A stretch of DNA of 64,000 bases from positions 56,794,972 through 56,858,971 of the forward strand of contig NC_133653.1 of the NCBI RefSeq assembly GCF_009905375.1. The letters run 5' to 3'. The notes under the pieces were generated by a model. It was not told the DNA's origin, did no database searches, and was given only the letters and a program-made list of their open reading frames with translations. Below, piece by piece: positions 45,660-56,480 of this stretch (position 1 is its first letter; each line of letters opens with the position of its first letter). A program made the translations under genes and the position numbers. This DNA is from Apium graveolens (lineage: Eukaryota > Streptophyta > Magnoliopsida > Apiales > Apiaceae).

Positions 45660-45731
45660 TTATTCTACCTGAGCTCGAACATAAGCGTCAGCATCACAGG
45701 TCTTACGGGCAGTCTGCTTGAATCTAACCAT
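45660..45731 (-). CDS. D-type LTR H3-tail-like exon ORF (3' LTR)
   Basis: The 23-codon ORF starts MVRFKQTARKTCD at 45731. Eight of the first ten residues equal the H3 start MARTKQTARK. It is preceded on the minus strand by GCTCAC, a T-rich run and ATTACAG. It contains CAG|GTAGAA after codon 21. Confidence 0.55.
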   Translation of the reverse strand: MVRFKQTARKTCDADAYVRAQVE

Positions 45732-46901
45732 GGCTGCTAGCTGTAATATCAGGGTAAAGCAAGAAGTGAGCCAAAAGCTCAACAAGTGCTAACAATACAA
45801 CGCAAAGCATAAATCGAGATATACCTTTAGGAATGACAATGGAATGACATAACCAATGATAATCGAAAGATAAAAACATATGTGAGTTGGCATCATTTTG
45901 CTTGCATCAAAACAAATTTTAAAACCATTCTTAATCAAAATCATTTTATGACGCTACGGATTACAGCCGGTGATCAGCCGCGAAGTAATCCCGAACCTCG
46001 CTGGGTTCTAAAACATTATTGGGAATCCCTAGGCAACTTTTAAGCCTAATATAAGTGTGGAAAGGACTCGCGTCTCAGTCCAGATCCACCATTCAAGAAA
46101 ACATTTGTCCCCCTTTGGGACTGAAAAATCCACCTTTTATTCATTTCGAAAACTGATGCCGATTTATGACAAAATCTCTTTTGACTGAAATCATTTTTAT
46201 CAGGGGATTATAGATCAACTTGAAACACTGGAATTCTGACTCTAAATCTCAGGGCCATGATCTACTAGACTTTACTATATTAGGGTAATCGAGAGATTTC
46301 CATAAACAAGAATTTTGACAAGGAAATTAAGCAAGGCTATTGGATAATATGAAAGAGTAATGCCAAACTAGGCTTAAAGCAATGGTTGTAGACAAGGTAT
46401 AGGTATTAGAACATCAAGGAGATAAGCATCACTGGTTCCAATAGGATAGAGGTGCTAAAATATAAAGGAAGTGATCATCAGCTCAAGATATAACAGGGTA
46501 TCAAGCTTTTAGGGTAAGGATAGGGTTATCAAACAATCATGAATGAATTTAAGAAATGATTGGCTTTTAGGTATCAAGATAAAGTTCCTATCGAGGTTAT
46601 TTCAAGAGTTGAATCAAAGCATCAGGGTGCAATATCAAGATTTCTCAGGGATCAATAGCATGATAATCAAAAGGATCAATAAGGTATTATAACAAATCTC
46701 TATTTTATCATGGCATTAAACTATCATGAAAGACTTTTGACCTACTTGCAATACGTACTCGAGGGTTCATGGCATCTCTATGTAACTCAAGGATAAACAA
46801 AAGATACGCTTGATTTAAATATATCAAAATGACTCAGGACAATTGCATCGATATATATGAACTGTTTACAGTAAATACGAAGGTCAAGTTGAATCACTTG
46901 C

Positions 46902-46991
46902 CTTGAGATAGACTGGTCTGGTCTGACTGGTAGGAGCAACAACTGGAGCTTCACTCGACTTTTATGGCAAGTTTTCCCTCGTCTCGAGATC
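46902..46991 (-). other. Predicted 90-bp non-coding exon in D left LTR
   Basis: The minus-strand acceptor TTATTTATGTAG precedes it and CTCAAG|GCAAGTG ends it. It has no ATG. Its position and GC donor parallel the 45-bp exon of the other LTRs. Confidence 0.45.
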
Positions 46992-49535
46992 CTACATAAA
47001 TAATAATAATCCTCATTATAATATATTCTTTCCATCTTAACCTATTTACAACCCGAAATTAAACATGGATGGCACTTAGGCCTATACACACTTAATTCAT
47101 ATCCAACATTTATATTTTCAAATGTACACACGTAGCCACATAATCACATATCGTATATTAATACCAAATAACATCATATACACCATAATGCCACACTAGG
47201 CTTGGATGATCTCGACTCACCACTTAAGTTACTTGGTCGCTAACTAAACGAAGTCTTCGAATTTGGGCTTCCTAACTCAATGTGCCTTTCCTAAATTATC
47301 CAAAACCTATTGACCCTCACTTGTGCCTTTTGTTCTACTGACCTTATACTATCTTACAACTATGGTGGTCGACCTTATACTCACTTCTAAGTGTCCTAAA
47401 ACTATGTGATAAGTGAAAGTGCTCACTGGTGCAAATTTCAGAATGGTAACTAAGGTTTCTTGAGTGCATTAGACACTCTTAAACTACAAGTTTTTCTTCA
47501 AAATTTTTACACAAGACTCTCCTGACCTAAGGGCATCTCACAAGCTTGATGTGGCTCAAAGGCCTGGCTTGGGCCTTCTTGGGCCTAAGCTAAAAGTCCA
47601 AGGTTCCCCTGTTTTTCTGGGCAGAAAATGCCCTGACTTGAGTTAACTTGTGACACATGGTTCTAGCTCATATCCTATGAACTATGGTTGGAAAAACTTC
47701 TCTGACATACCCTCTAACTAAGGCCCAATTGGGCCTAATGAGGGCCTACCCATGACATGGCCAAATCTCCCTATTTCTAAGTTGCAACAAAACTGTCCCC
47801 TGCTGGACAGATTTTGTTATTCTACTTGTGCACCTAACCAAATGACATGCAAACCTCCAACCAACTCCTAAAACCTATTATATACTCCCCATACTAACTT
47901 CTGGTGGCTTGGGCCTCAAAGTGCACATCAATGACATGGTCAAAACTCACTCTAAACTCAGGGTACTAAACTGATTTTTCTGCAGAAACTATAACTCTCA
48001 TTTTCCAAGGTTTTGACTTGACAAACCCAATTATCAACAACTAAATACTTAAACCAAGACCTATACTTGGTGTTCTACTGAACTAACTCCCTTTTTCTCA
48101 AAATACCCTTGGTGAGATCATCCTTACCTATGGTGCAACTATGGCAAAATAAAAGAGACTACTCTTAACAAATCATAAACCTTTATGCTTTTGAAACAAC
48201 AAGATATATATTTTTATAAAAGATAACCACAAATTATTACCATGCAACAAGAAGCATAAATCCATATTATCACATTATTCCTACTGAAATTAAGGCTCAC
48301 TAACAAAATCTTTTCCAAATGGTCAAAATCTTACAACAAACTAAGAGAATTCCACATGCATGCATGCCTTCGGGTTTTTCAAACCAAAACAACCCATTTT
48401 CTACATATATTCCATCTTAAAATTGACATGCAAGCCTAGCATAAGGTATACCTAGATGATCACTTAGCATGCAAGGAGTTTTATCAAATTATCACCACAA
48501 AATTCAAGTCATTATCACATAAACATGCAAAAATTGATCAAAACAACAAGAATGATTTCAAGGACCATTCATTCGGCTCCCATATGGTCATGGCCGAATG
48601 AAATGGATGGAAATGGCCATTAAATCATCAAGATTTTCCTTCTCATGACTTGGCACTTATCCATTCATTGTAGTCCTCTCAAAAACAACCTTAAATCCAT
48701 AAGAATCAAGATTGTATTTTGAGTTTCACTAAAACCTTTACATGCAACCCTTAAACTTAAACTTTCTACTCAAAACTCTTTGAAATATGAATGATCATGG
48801 TATGGGAGATAACATTTACTTGTATAAAGAGTAGAAGCTTGGTGGAGAAATGAAGAAAAATGGGGAGGGGGGGTTCTCGGTCTAAAAACCCGAGAATGAG
48901 AGAGAGAGCCGAGAGTGAGGGAGAAGGGGAGGGAGGAGAGAGTGAGTGTGGTGTGGGTGATGAGTAAAATGATCATGACTTTGCTTGTCTTATGGTTTTT
49001 GTATTGGCAAAAGTGAGTGGAATTAGGAATTGTCATGATTAACCTTCCACTTAAACTTGGTTGAATTTGCATGCAAGGGTAAAGAAGGTATTTGGCTAGG
49101 AAATAAGAGTTAGTGGGGTGGTTATTGACTCTTTAGCCCTTTTGGAATGTATGGAAGGAATTTGCATGCAAGGATAACTATGTAATTTGCTAATTATATT
49201 TATAAAGATTTATTTTTATAAAATAAAACACAAGTTCAAAAATTATAAAATTTATACCATAAAATAACTTGGATTTTTAGAGATTTTATAAAATCACTTT
49301 CAAAATTTGTGAACAAAATATCTTTTAAAAGAAAATTTCTCCAAGGCTTAGAATATTCCTTATAAATCAAAAATAAAGAAATTAAGTAAACTTTTGCTTT
49401 GAAAAATCATATACTACACAAAGCAAATTTATAATGCAGAAATTTTTACTCACACTAGCGCACAATCATTGAATATATTTTTATTTAACTTAATATTATT
49501 CACAAATAATATTACATAAAATGCCGGTCGTAACA

Positions 49536-49560
49536 TCCTCTCCCCCTTAAGGGATTCTGT
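49536..49560 (-). other. Polypurine tract, element D
   Basis: The minus strand reads CCCTTAAGGGGGAGAGGA next to the LTR, the expected plus-strand primer. Confidence 0.85.
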
Positions 49561-49569
49561 CCCCAGAAT

Positions 49570-52500
49570 CTAAGAGAACAGATGAGGATACCGGGAACGC
49601 ATATCAGACTCTAACTCCCAAGTCGACTCTTCGACCTTAGGGTTCCTCCAAAGTACTTTTACTAACTTTACTGATTTATTTCTAAGACTCTTTACTTGCC
49701 AGTCGAGTACTTTAACCGGTTGCTCCACAAATGACAGGTCTGCCTGAATTTCTACAGGTTCATATTCTATCACATGGCTAGCGTCAGGATTGTACTTCTT
49801 AAGCAACGACACATGGAACACATTATGCACATGCTGATACTGAGGTGGTAAGGCCAACTCGTAGGCCACCTTTCCTACTTGACTCAAAATCTCAAAAGGA
49901 CCTACGTATCTAGGTGCTAACTTTCCTTTCTTGCCAAATCTTATCAACCCTTTCCTAGGTGACACTTTTAGTAACACAGCTTCGCCAATTTGGAATTGAA
50001 CATCCTTACGCGCTGGATCTGCATACTTCCTCTGTCTATCTTGAGCAGCAAGCAACCTTTTCTGAATTAACTTGACTGAGTCATGCAACTGTTGTACCAA
50101 TTCTGAGCCGAGAATTCTTCCTTCTCCTACTTCATCCCAACTTGTTGGTGATCTACATTTTCGCCCGTACAAAGCTTCATATGGTGGCATGCCGATACTG
50201 GAATGATAGCTATTGTTATATGAAAATTCAATCAATGGCAGGTGGTCGTCCCAACTTCCAGCAAAATCGATTGCACAACTGCGCAACATGTCTTCAATTG
50301 TTTGAATTGTTCTTTCACTCTGGCCATCAGTCTGCGGGTGATACGCCGTGCTCATATTCAACTTCGTGCCAAGACATTCCTGGAATTGCTTCCAGAATCT
50401 TGAGTTAAATCGGGGATCTCTGTCTGAAACTATTGATACAGGTACTCCATGCCTTAATACGATTTCGTGCACATACAGATGAACCAACTTGTCCAGTGAC
50501 GACTTCTCATTTATTGGAAGGAAATGCGCCGACTTCGTAAGACGATCAATTATAACCCATATTGCGTCATGTCCGGACTTTGTTCGCGGTAGTCCTACTA
50601 TAAAGTCCATAGCGATGTTTTCCCATTTCCATTCTGGAATCTTCAGGGGCTGAATTAATCCGCTTGGTCGTTGATGTTCTGCCTTTACTTTCTGACAGGT
50701 ATAGCACTTCGCAACCCATTCTGCCACGTCTCTTTTCATATTTGGCCACCAAAAGTTCTTCTTTAAGTCTTGATACATCTTGGTGCTTCCCGGGTGGATT
50801 GAAAATTTCGAATGGTGGGCTTCATGGAGGATCTCATTCTTTAATTCAGATACATGGGGAATCCATATTCTGGATGAAAACCTTAGTATTCCTTGCTCAT
50901 CCCTTTTAGTATTAATCTCTTCTCCAGATAACTGATTTTTCTCTTTTTCCATTACTTCCTCTTGATACTTCTTTATCTTTTCCAGTAGTGTTGGCTGAAA
51001 GGTCATTGCATGACAAACTTCTTTGACTTTCCCATAAGCACAAAGTTCCAATTCAAATTTTCCGATTTCTTCAGATAACTCTTTTGATGTTATCTTTGCA
51101 TTCAATCTTTCCTTCCGACTCAGCGCATCGGCCACTACGTTCGCCTTTCCAGGATGGTAATTTATCGAACAGTCATAGTCCTTAATCAATTCCAGCCATC
51201 TCCTCTGCCTCATATTGAGCTCTTTCTGAGTAAAAATGTATTTTAAACTCTTGTGATCCGTGTAGATTTCACACTTTTCTCCATAGAGATAGTGTCTCCA
51301 AATCTTGAGTGCGAATACTATGGCGGCTAATTCCAAGTCATGCGTCGGATACTTTAACTCGTGTGGCTTCAACTGTCTTGACGCATATGCTATTACCTTA
51401 CTGTGTTGCATCAACACACAACCCAAACCCTTATGTGAAGCGTCGCTGAATATTACAAAATTCCCTTGATCATCTGGAAGTACTAACACCGGAGCTGTTA
51501 CCAACTTCTGTTTTAACTCTTGAAAGCTATTTTCACATTCTGCACTCCATTCAAACTTTTGATTCTTTCTGGTTAACTTAGTCAATGGTGTGGCGATTTT
51601 CGAGAAATCCTTGACGAATCTTCTATAGTATCCGGCCAATCCTAGAAAACTTCGCACTTCCGTAGGAGTCCTTGGCCTCTCCCAACTCATAACTGCATCA
51701 ATCTTCGCCGGATCCACTTTAATTCCATCATTTCCAATAACATGCCCCAAAAATTGAACTTCCTTTAACCAAAACTCACATTTGGTAAACTTGGCATACA
51801 ACTTCTCTTGTCGGAGTATCTCCAAGGCTATCCAGAGATGCTGCATATGTTCTTCTTCCGATTTAGAATAAATAAGGATGTCATCAATAAATACCACGAC
51901 AAATTTATCCAAATACTTCTTAAATACCCGATTCATCAGATCCATGAATGCGGCCGGAGCGTTGGTCAATCCAAACGGCATTACTAGGAATTCATAATGC
52001 CCATATCTAGTCCTAAATGCGGTCTTGGGAATATCTTCTTCCTTGATCTTTAATTGATGGTATCCCGATCTCAAGTCAATCTTCGAAAAACATTTTGCTC
52101 CCTTTAACTGATCAAAAAGGTCATCTATTCTTGGTAGCGGGTAGCGGTTCTTGATCGTTACTTTATTCAACTCCCGGTAATCTATGCATAGACGCATACT
52201 CCCATCTTTCTTCTTCACAAAGAGAACAGGTGCTCCCCATGGCGACGTACTTGGTCGTATCACTCCCTTATCCAATAATTCTTGTAGCTGGCTCGCCAAC
52301 TCTTTCATTTCTGCTGGTGCCATCATATACGGAGCCTTTGAAACTGGTTCCGTGCCTGGAGCAAGGTTGATCTCAAACTCAATCTGTCGATCTGGTGGTA
52401 AGCCTGGTAGTTCGTCGGGAAACACATCGGGGAACTCATTAATTACAGGAATATCTTCCATGCTGGGGCTGCCTCTCTCTGAATCCACTACATATGCTAG

Positions 52501-54183
52501 GAACGACTCACAACCTTTTCTAAGTAACTTCTTAGCCTGAATAATTGTAAGAAATAGTCGCTCTTGCCTCTGTCCCTTAAATACTACCTTCTCTCCACTC
52601 TTCGTCTTTAAATACACTCTCTTGGTCTTACAATTTATCTGCGCGCTATTCTCTCCTAACCAATCCATTCCTAAGATTATATCAAACTCTCCCAGCTTGA
52701 AGAGTATCAAGTCGGCCGAGAACTTATATCCCGAAATATCAATCTCACATTTTGGACAAAATTGATTTACAGGAATCTTCTCTTGGTTCGCAATTACCAC
52801 ATTTACTACCTCACTCATAACCGTTTTATCACATTGGATCTTATCAACAAAAGATTCTGATATGAAAGATCTTGTGGCTCCCGAATCAATCAATACTTTA
52901 GCTTTGACATTATTGAGTAAAAGTGTACCTGCTATCACCTCAGAATTCTGAACAGCATCTTTCATCTTTAGGTCAAATGTCCTGGCTGTTGCTTGCGGGG
53001 TTGGTGCGGGTGGTGGAGGTAATGCCAATACCTCAACTGGCACGCTTGCACTGGTACTTGCCACGTTCATCAGAGCTCTGACTGGTCCTGTTGCCTTACA
53101 CTCCCTAGCCATGTGTCCAGTCTTCCCACATTTGTAGCACGTAACTCCCGGCTTCGGCATCTTGCACTCATTGGCCAAATGTCCCTTCTGATTGCACCTA
53201 TAACAGGTCATACTCAGCTTATTGCATACTCCGGGGTGCCTTCTGCCACAGTGCTTGCATTCTGGCCTTTGGAACCTGTTTTCTCCAACTTGCCCTTGGC
53301 TTGCCTGATTGTTCCCTTTTGATTCTTGCCTTTTGCCCAAATTTCCTTTCCTTTGAAAATTTCCGCCCTTCTGGAAACCAATCCTCCTTACATTCCGATC
53401 TTGCGAACTTCCAGCTTCAGACTTTTCTCCATAAAATGGAACCTTCCTCTTCTTGTTATCCCTCTCTTTCCTTGACTGCATCCCATTATTCTCAATCAGA
53501 GCAGCTTTCTGTACTACTCCCGCATAAGTTTCAAGCTCAAACATAGCCACCCTATCTCTGATCCAAGGCTCCAATCCTTGCTGAAATTTCTTTGCTTTTT
53601 CTTCCTCAGTGTTAGTATACTTTGTCACAAACCTTGACAACTCAGTGAACTTCTTCTCATATTCTAGTACAGTCATGTTCCCTTGCTTTAACTCAAGAAA
53701 TTTTAGCTCCATCTGATTCTGCATGTACTTAGGGTAATACTTGTCCAGAAATAACTTCTTAAATCTCTCCCAAGAAACCTGCTGAGTGACTTCCATAGCT
53801 TTTACTGATTCCCACCAATAGATGACTTCTCCCTTCAAGAAGTAAGTGGCATACGGCGTCTTCTGATCGTCTCCTAACTGTACCAACTCAAAAGCCCTTT
53901 CCATCTCCTTGATCCATGTGTTTGCTATCACTGGATCAGTGGTATCATGAAATACAGGTGGATTCACATTCTGAAAAGCTTTGAAAGTGACAATTTGTCT
54001 AGGTGGTACTGGTGGTTCAGGTGGTTGGTGTGGCTCACGGTTATCTTGGTTTTCAATTCGTTGTTGAAGAGTTAGTTGTTGTTGAGCTATAGCATTGGTT
54101 TGCTGTTGCAAGGTTTCCAGTAGTCGAAGAATATTTGGGTCTGTGGTGAAGGTGGTTGTTGGGTTCTTCTTTTTGGGAGGCAT
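49570..54183 (-). CDS. gag-pol: Gag-pol polyprotein of element D, intact
   Basis: The single 1537-codon frame starts ATG at 54183. Domains in order: gag (about 85-200); Cys/His knuckles at C309-C320 (CX2CX3HX3C, unusual), C327-C340 and C349-C362 (both canonical CCHC); aspartic protease DSG at 433-435; RT (about 640-810) with FIDD at 765-768; RNase H with D914, E951 and D976; integrase zinc domain (H1123/1124, H1130, C1160, C1163); DDE core D1193, D1254 and E1290 (35 residues between the last two); GPF motif near 1428-1430; and a short chromodomain-like tail (about 1495-1537, [16 protein letters not shown]). All catalytic residues are present. The product would form the virus-like particle and copy and insert the element. 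Confidence 0.95.
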   Translation of the reverse strand: MPPKKKNPTTTFTTDPNILRLLETLQQQTNAIAQQQLTLQQRIENQDNREPHQPPEPPVPPRQIVTFKAFQNVNPPVFHDTTDPVIANTWIKEMERAFELVQLGDDQKTPYATYFLKGEVIYWWESVKAMEVTQQVSWERFKKLFLDKYYPKYMQNQMELKFLELKQGNMTVLEYEKKFTELSRFVTKYTNTEEEKAKKFQQGLEPWIRDRVAMFELETYAGVVQKAALIENNGMQSRKERDNKKRKVPFYGEKSEAGSSQDRNVRRIGFQKGGNFQRKGNLGKRQESKGNNQASQGQVGENRFQRPECKHCGRRHPGVCNKLSMTCYRCNQKGHLANECKMPKPGVTCYKCGKTGHMARECKATGPVRALMNVASTSASVPVEVLALPPPPAPTPQATARTFDLKMKDAVQNSEVIAGTLLLNNVKAKVLIDSGATRSFISESFVDKIQCDKTVMSEVVNVVIANQEKIPVNQFCPKCEIDISGYKFSADLILFKLGEFDIILGMDWLGENSAQINCKTKRVYLKTKSGEKVVFKGQRQERLFLTIIQAKKLLRKGCESFLAYVVDSERGSPSMEDIPVINEFPDVFPDELPGLPPDRQIEFEINLAPGTEPVSKAPYMMAPAEMKELASQLQELLDKGVIRPSTSPWGAPVLFVKKKDGSMRLCIDYRELNKVTIKNRYPLPRIDDLFDQLKGAKCFSKIDLRSGYHQLKIKEEDIPKTAFRTRYGHYEFLVMPFGLTNAPAAFMDLMNRVFKKYLDKFVVVFIDDILIYSKSEEEHMQHLWIALEILRQEKLYAKFTKCEFWLKEVQFLGHVIGNDGIKVDPAKIDAVMSWERPRTPTEVRSFLGLAGYYRRFVKDFSKIATPLTKLTRKNQKFEWSAECENSFQELKQKLVTAPVLVLPDDQGNFVIFSDASHKGLGCVLMQHSKVIAYASRQLKPHELKYPTHDLELAAIVFALKIWRHYLYGEKCEIYTDHKSLKYIFTQKELNMRQRRWLELIKDYDCSINYHPGKANVVADALSRKERLNAKITSKELSEEIGKFELELCAYGKVKEVCHAMTFQPTLLEKIKKYQEEVMEKEKNQLSGEEINTKRDEQGILRFSSRIWIPHVSELKNEILHEAHHSKFSIHPGSTKMYQDLKKNFWWPNMKRDVAEWVAKCYTCQKVKAEHQRPSGLIQPLKIPEWKWENIAMDFIVGLPRTKSGHDAIWVIIDRLTKSAHFLPINEKSSLDKLVHLYVHEIVLRHGVPVSIVSDRDPRFNSRFWKQFQECLGTKLNMSTAYHPQTDGQSERTIQTIEDMLRSCAIDFAGSWDDHLPLIEFSYNNSYHSSIGMPPYEALYGRKCRSPTSWDEVGEGRILGSELVQQLHDSVKLIQKRLLAAQDRQRKYADPARKDVQFQIGEAVLLKVSPRKGLIRFGKKGKLAPRYVGPFEILSQVGKVAYELALPPQYQHVHNVFHVSLLKKYNPDASHVIEYEPVEIQADLSFVEQPVKVLDWQVKSLRNKSVKLVKVLWRNPKVEESTWELESDMRSRYPHLFS

Positions 54184-54484
54184 GATCCTGAAATAAGAGT
54201 TGTGTCAAAACAGATATGAATGATAAAATGATTCGAGGGTATCGCATGGCATTCCTGTTTACATATGGGGTCAAGTTTCCAGATATGATGACAAAACATA
54301 AAATAACAGTTGAGAGCAATTGGAACAATAGCACATAATTATTGAAATTTTAAAGGTCACAGTACATAGGATTGGGACATAGTCTGATTCTAGAAATAAC
54401 AGGCTTATTTAAAGGAAAGACGGAAACAACTGGGGATTCCATAGAGTCTGATAGTACAACAACATGAAAGGTAAATGGAAAGAA
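54184..54484 (-). other. D spacer between leader ORF and gag
   Basis: About 300 nt without a supportable gene. It is probably the untranslated region directly upstream of gag. Confidence 0.55.
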
Positions 54485-54841
54485 CTAAGGCTCCACTCCA
54501 TCTGAACGGGGCTTGGTAGTCTTTTCCTCTCGAAGCGTCTTCACAATGCTCTGGAGCTCATCCGCCACCATCTGAATGACATACTGGCTGGTACGGTCCC
54601 GGTGCGCTGGCATCTCCTCAAACTTAGTGTTGACGTACCCAACCAAGGTCTCAAGTCTCGCAATCATCTGCTCCTTGGGCTTCCCTTCATAGTTTCGGCT
54701 GTCCGGATACACGTTCTTCAGTCGGTCTATCAGTCGGTCGTACTTGCCCTGAAGCATGTCGAACTCGCGCCTCAACTCAGCATACACGGAGAAAGCAATA
54801 GTGTCGTCCGATCCAGAGGATGACGAGGAATGCGCCCTTTG
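54485..54841 (-). CDS. Leader-region ORF of D, predicted 3' coding exon
   Basis: The open frame begins right after GGTTGTCAG (acceptor AG at 54843-54842) and runs 118 codons. The only in-frame ATG is well inside, at 54757, and an in-frame TAG lies upstream near 54865. The product starts Gln-Arg-Ala-His, then a Ser run with acidic residues, then a charged, helix-prone region with coiled-coil character (AELRREFDMLQGKYDRLIDR). It lies between the primer site and gag like C's leader ORF. No known domain is recognised. Splicing from the LTR exon (55156-55227) would be phase 0. Confidence 0.6.
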   Translation of the reverse strand, partial: QRAHSSSSSGSDDTIAFSVYAELRREFDMLQGKYDRLIDRLKNVYPDSRNYEGKPKEQMIARLETLVGYVNTKFEEMPAHRDRTSQYVIQMVADELQSIVKTLREEKTTKPRSDGVEP

Positions 54842-54961
54842 CTGACAACCAATAAGAGGAGTATTAATAATAATCTACTTAACCTACTCTCTCGCATAAT
54901 ATCTATAACCTACACACAAATCCTATAACCTATTTGGGCTGTCCAGGGACTCTAAACCGTA

Positions 54962-54973
54962 GCTCTGATACCA
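54962..54973 (-). other. Primer binding site, element D
   Basis: GCTCTGATACCA (plus strand) is the complement of TGGTATCAGAGC, 5 nt from the LTR. It lies inside the predicted intron 54842-55155. Confidence 0.93.
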
Positions 54974-55146
54974 AAACCTGTCACACCCCCAACTTAAATA
55001 GCGAAATAAATATAGCTATTACATCTTTTTAATGAAGAATACACAACCAAAATCCAAGATCTTACAGTTTAGGGTTTGGAACAGCCCAACACTACCAACT
55101 ATTACATCTGATTACAAATACCGAGTCCTCACACAACTATTATTAC

Positions 55147-55218
55147 TTATTCTACCTGAGCTCGAACATAAGCGTCAGCATCACAGGTCTTACGGGCAGT
55201 CTGCTTGAATCTAACCAT
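55147..55218 (-). CDS. D-type LTR H3-tail-like exon ORF (5' LTR)
   Basis: The ATG at 55218 lies 9 nt after ATTACAG, and 21 codons run to CAG|GTAGAA (exon 55156-55227). The start MVRFKQTARK matches H3 at R2, K4, Q5, T6, A7, R8 and K9. Joined to 54841 the frame continues directly into the leader ORF, giving a predicted 139-residue product. Unspliced it stops after 23 codons. Confidence 0.58.
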   Translation of the reverse strand: MVRFKQTARKTCDADAYVRAQVE

Positions 55219-56390
55219 GGCTGCTAGCTGTAATATCAGGGTAAAGCAAGAAGTGAGCCAAAAGCTCAACAAGTGCTAACAATACAACGCAAAGCATAAA
55301 TCGAGATATACCTTTAGGAATGACAATGGAATGACATAACCAATGATAATCGAAAGATAAAAACATATGTGAGTTGGCATCATTTTGCTTGCATCAAAAC
55401 AAATTTTAAAACCATTCTTAATCAAAATCATTTTATGACGCTACGGATTACAGCCGGTGATCAGCCGCGAAGTAATCCCGAACCTCGCTGGGTTCTAAAA
55501 CATTATTGGGAATCCCTAGGCAACTTTTAAGCCTAATATAAGTGTGGAAAGGACTCGCGTCTCAGTCCAGATCCACCATTCAAGAAAACATTTGTCCCCC
55601 TTTGGGACTGAAAAATCCACCTTTTATTCATTTCGAAAACTGATGCCGATTTATGACAAAATCTCTTTTGACTGAAATCATTTTTATCAGGGGATTATAG
55701 ATCAACTTGAAACACTGGAATTCTGACTCTAAATCTCAGGGCCATGATCTACTAGACTTTACTATATTAGGGTAATCGAGAGATTTCCATAAACAAGAAT
55801 TTTGACAAGGAAATTAAGCAAGGCTATTGGATAATATGAAAGAGTAATGCCAAACTAGGCTTAAAGCAATGGTTGTAGACAAGGTATAGGTATTAGAACA
55901 TCAAGGAGATAAGCATCACTGGTTCCAATAGGATAGAGGTGCTAAAATATAAAGGAAGTGATCATCAGCTCAAGATATAACAGGGTATCAAGCTTTTAGG
56001 GTAAGGATAGGGTTATCAAACAATCATGAATGAATTTAAGAAATGATTGGCTTTTAGGTATCAAGATAAAGTTCCTATCGAGGTTATTTCAAGAGTTGAA
56101 TCAAAGCATCAGGGTGCAATATCAAGATTTCTCAGGGATCAATAGCATGATAATCAAAAGGATCAATAAGGTATTATAACAAATCTCTATTTTATCATGG
56201 CATTAAACTATCATGAAAGACTTTTGACCTACTTGCAATACGTACTCGAGGGTTCATGGCATCTCTATGTAACTCAAGGATAAACAAAAGATACGCTTGA
56301 TTTAAATATATCAAAATGACTCAGGACAATTGCATCGATATATATATGAACTGTTTACAGTAAATACGAAGGTCAAGTTGAATCACTTGC

Positions 56391-56480
56391 CTTGAGATAG
56401 ACTGGTCTGGTCTGACTGGTAGGAGCAACAACTGGAGCTTCACTCGACTTTTATGGCAAGTTTTCCCTCGTCTCGAGATC
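56391..56480 (-). other. Predicted 90-bp non-coding exon in D right LTR
   Basis: Acceptor TTATTTATGTAG| and GC donor CTCAAG|GCAAGTG bound it on the minus strand. No ATG lies within it. Confidence 0.5.

Larger units (their letters stand above)
45492..49535 (-). repeat. Element D left LTR (4044 bp; its 3' LTR)
   Basis: It runs TGTCACACCCCC to GGTCGTAACA. It is unrelated to the A-C LTRs over most of its length but has the same internal plan: H3-like exon (45669-45740), a GATCACCGG block (about 45970) and a mid-LTR exon (46902-46991). A GA/CT-rich tract at about 48880-48960 may mark the promoter-proximal leader. Confidence 0.95.

Noticed and set aside
48770..49072. 100-codon ORF in D's LTRs (also 58259-58561)
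   Set aside because: It is on the sense strand of D but spans the CT-rich leader and has low-complexity Ser/Leu/Thr composition. I see no domain and no splice-like borders.
50142..50408. Plus-strand frames across D (50142-50408, 52184-52540, 53113-53546)
   Set aside because: They are antisense shadows of the intact gag-pol.
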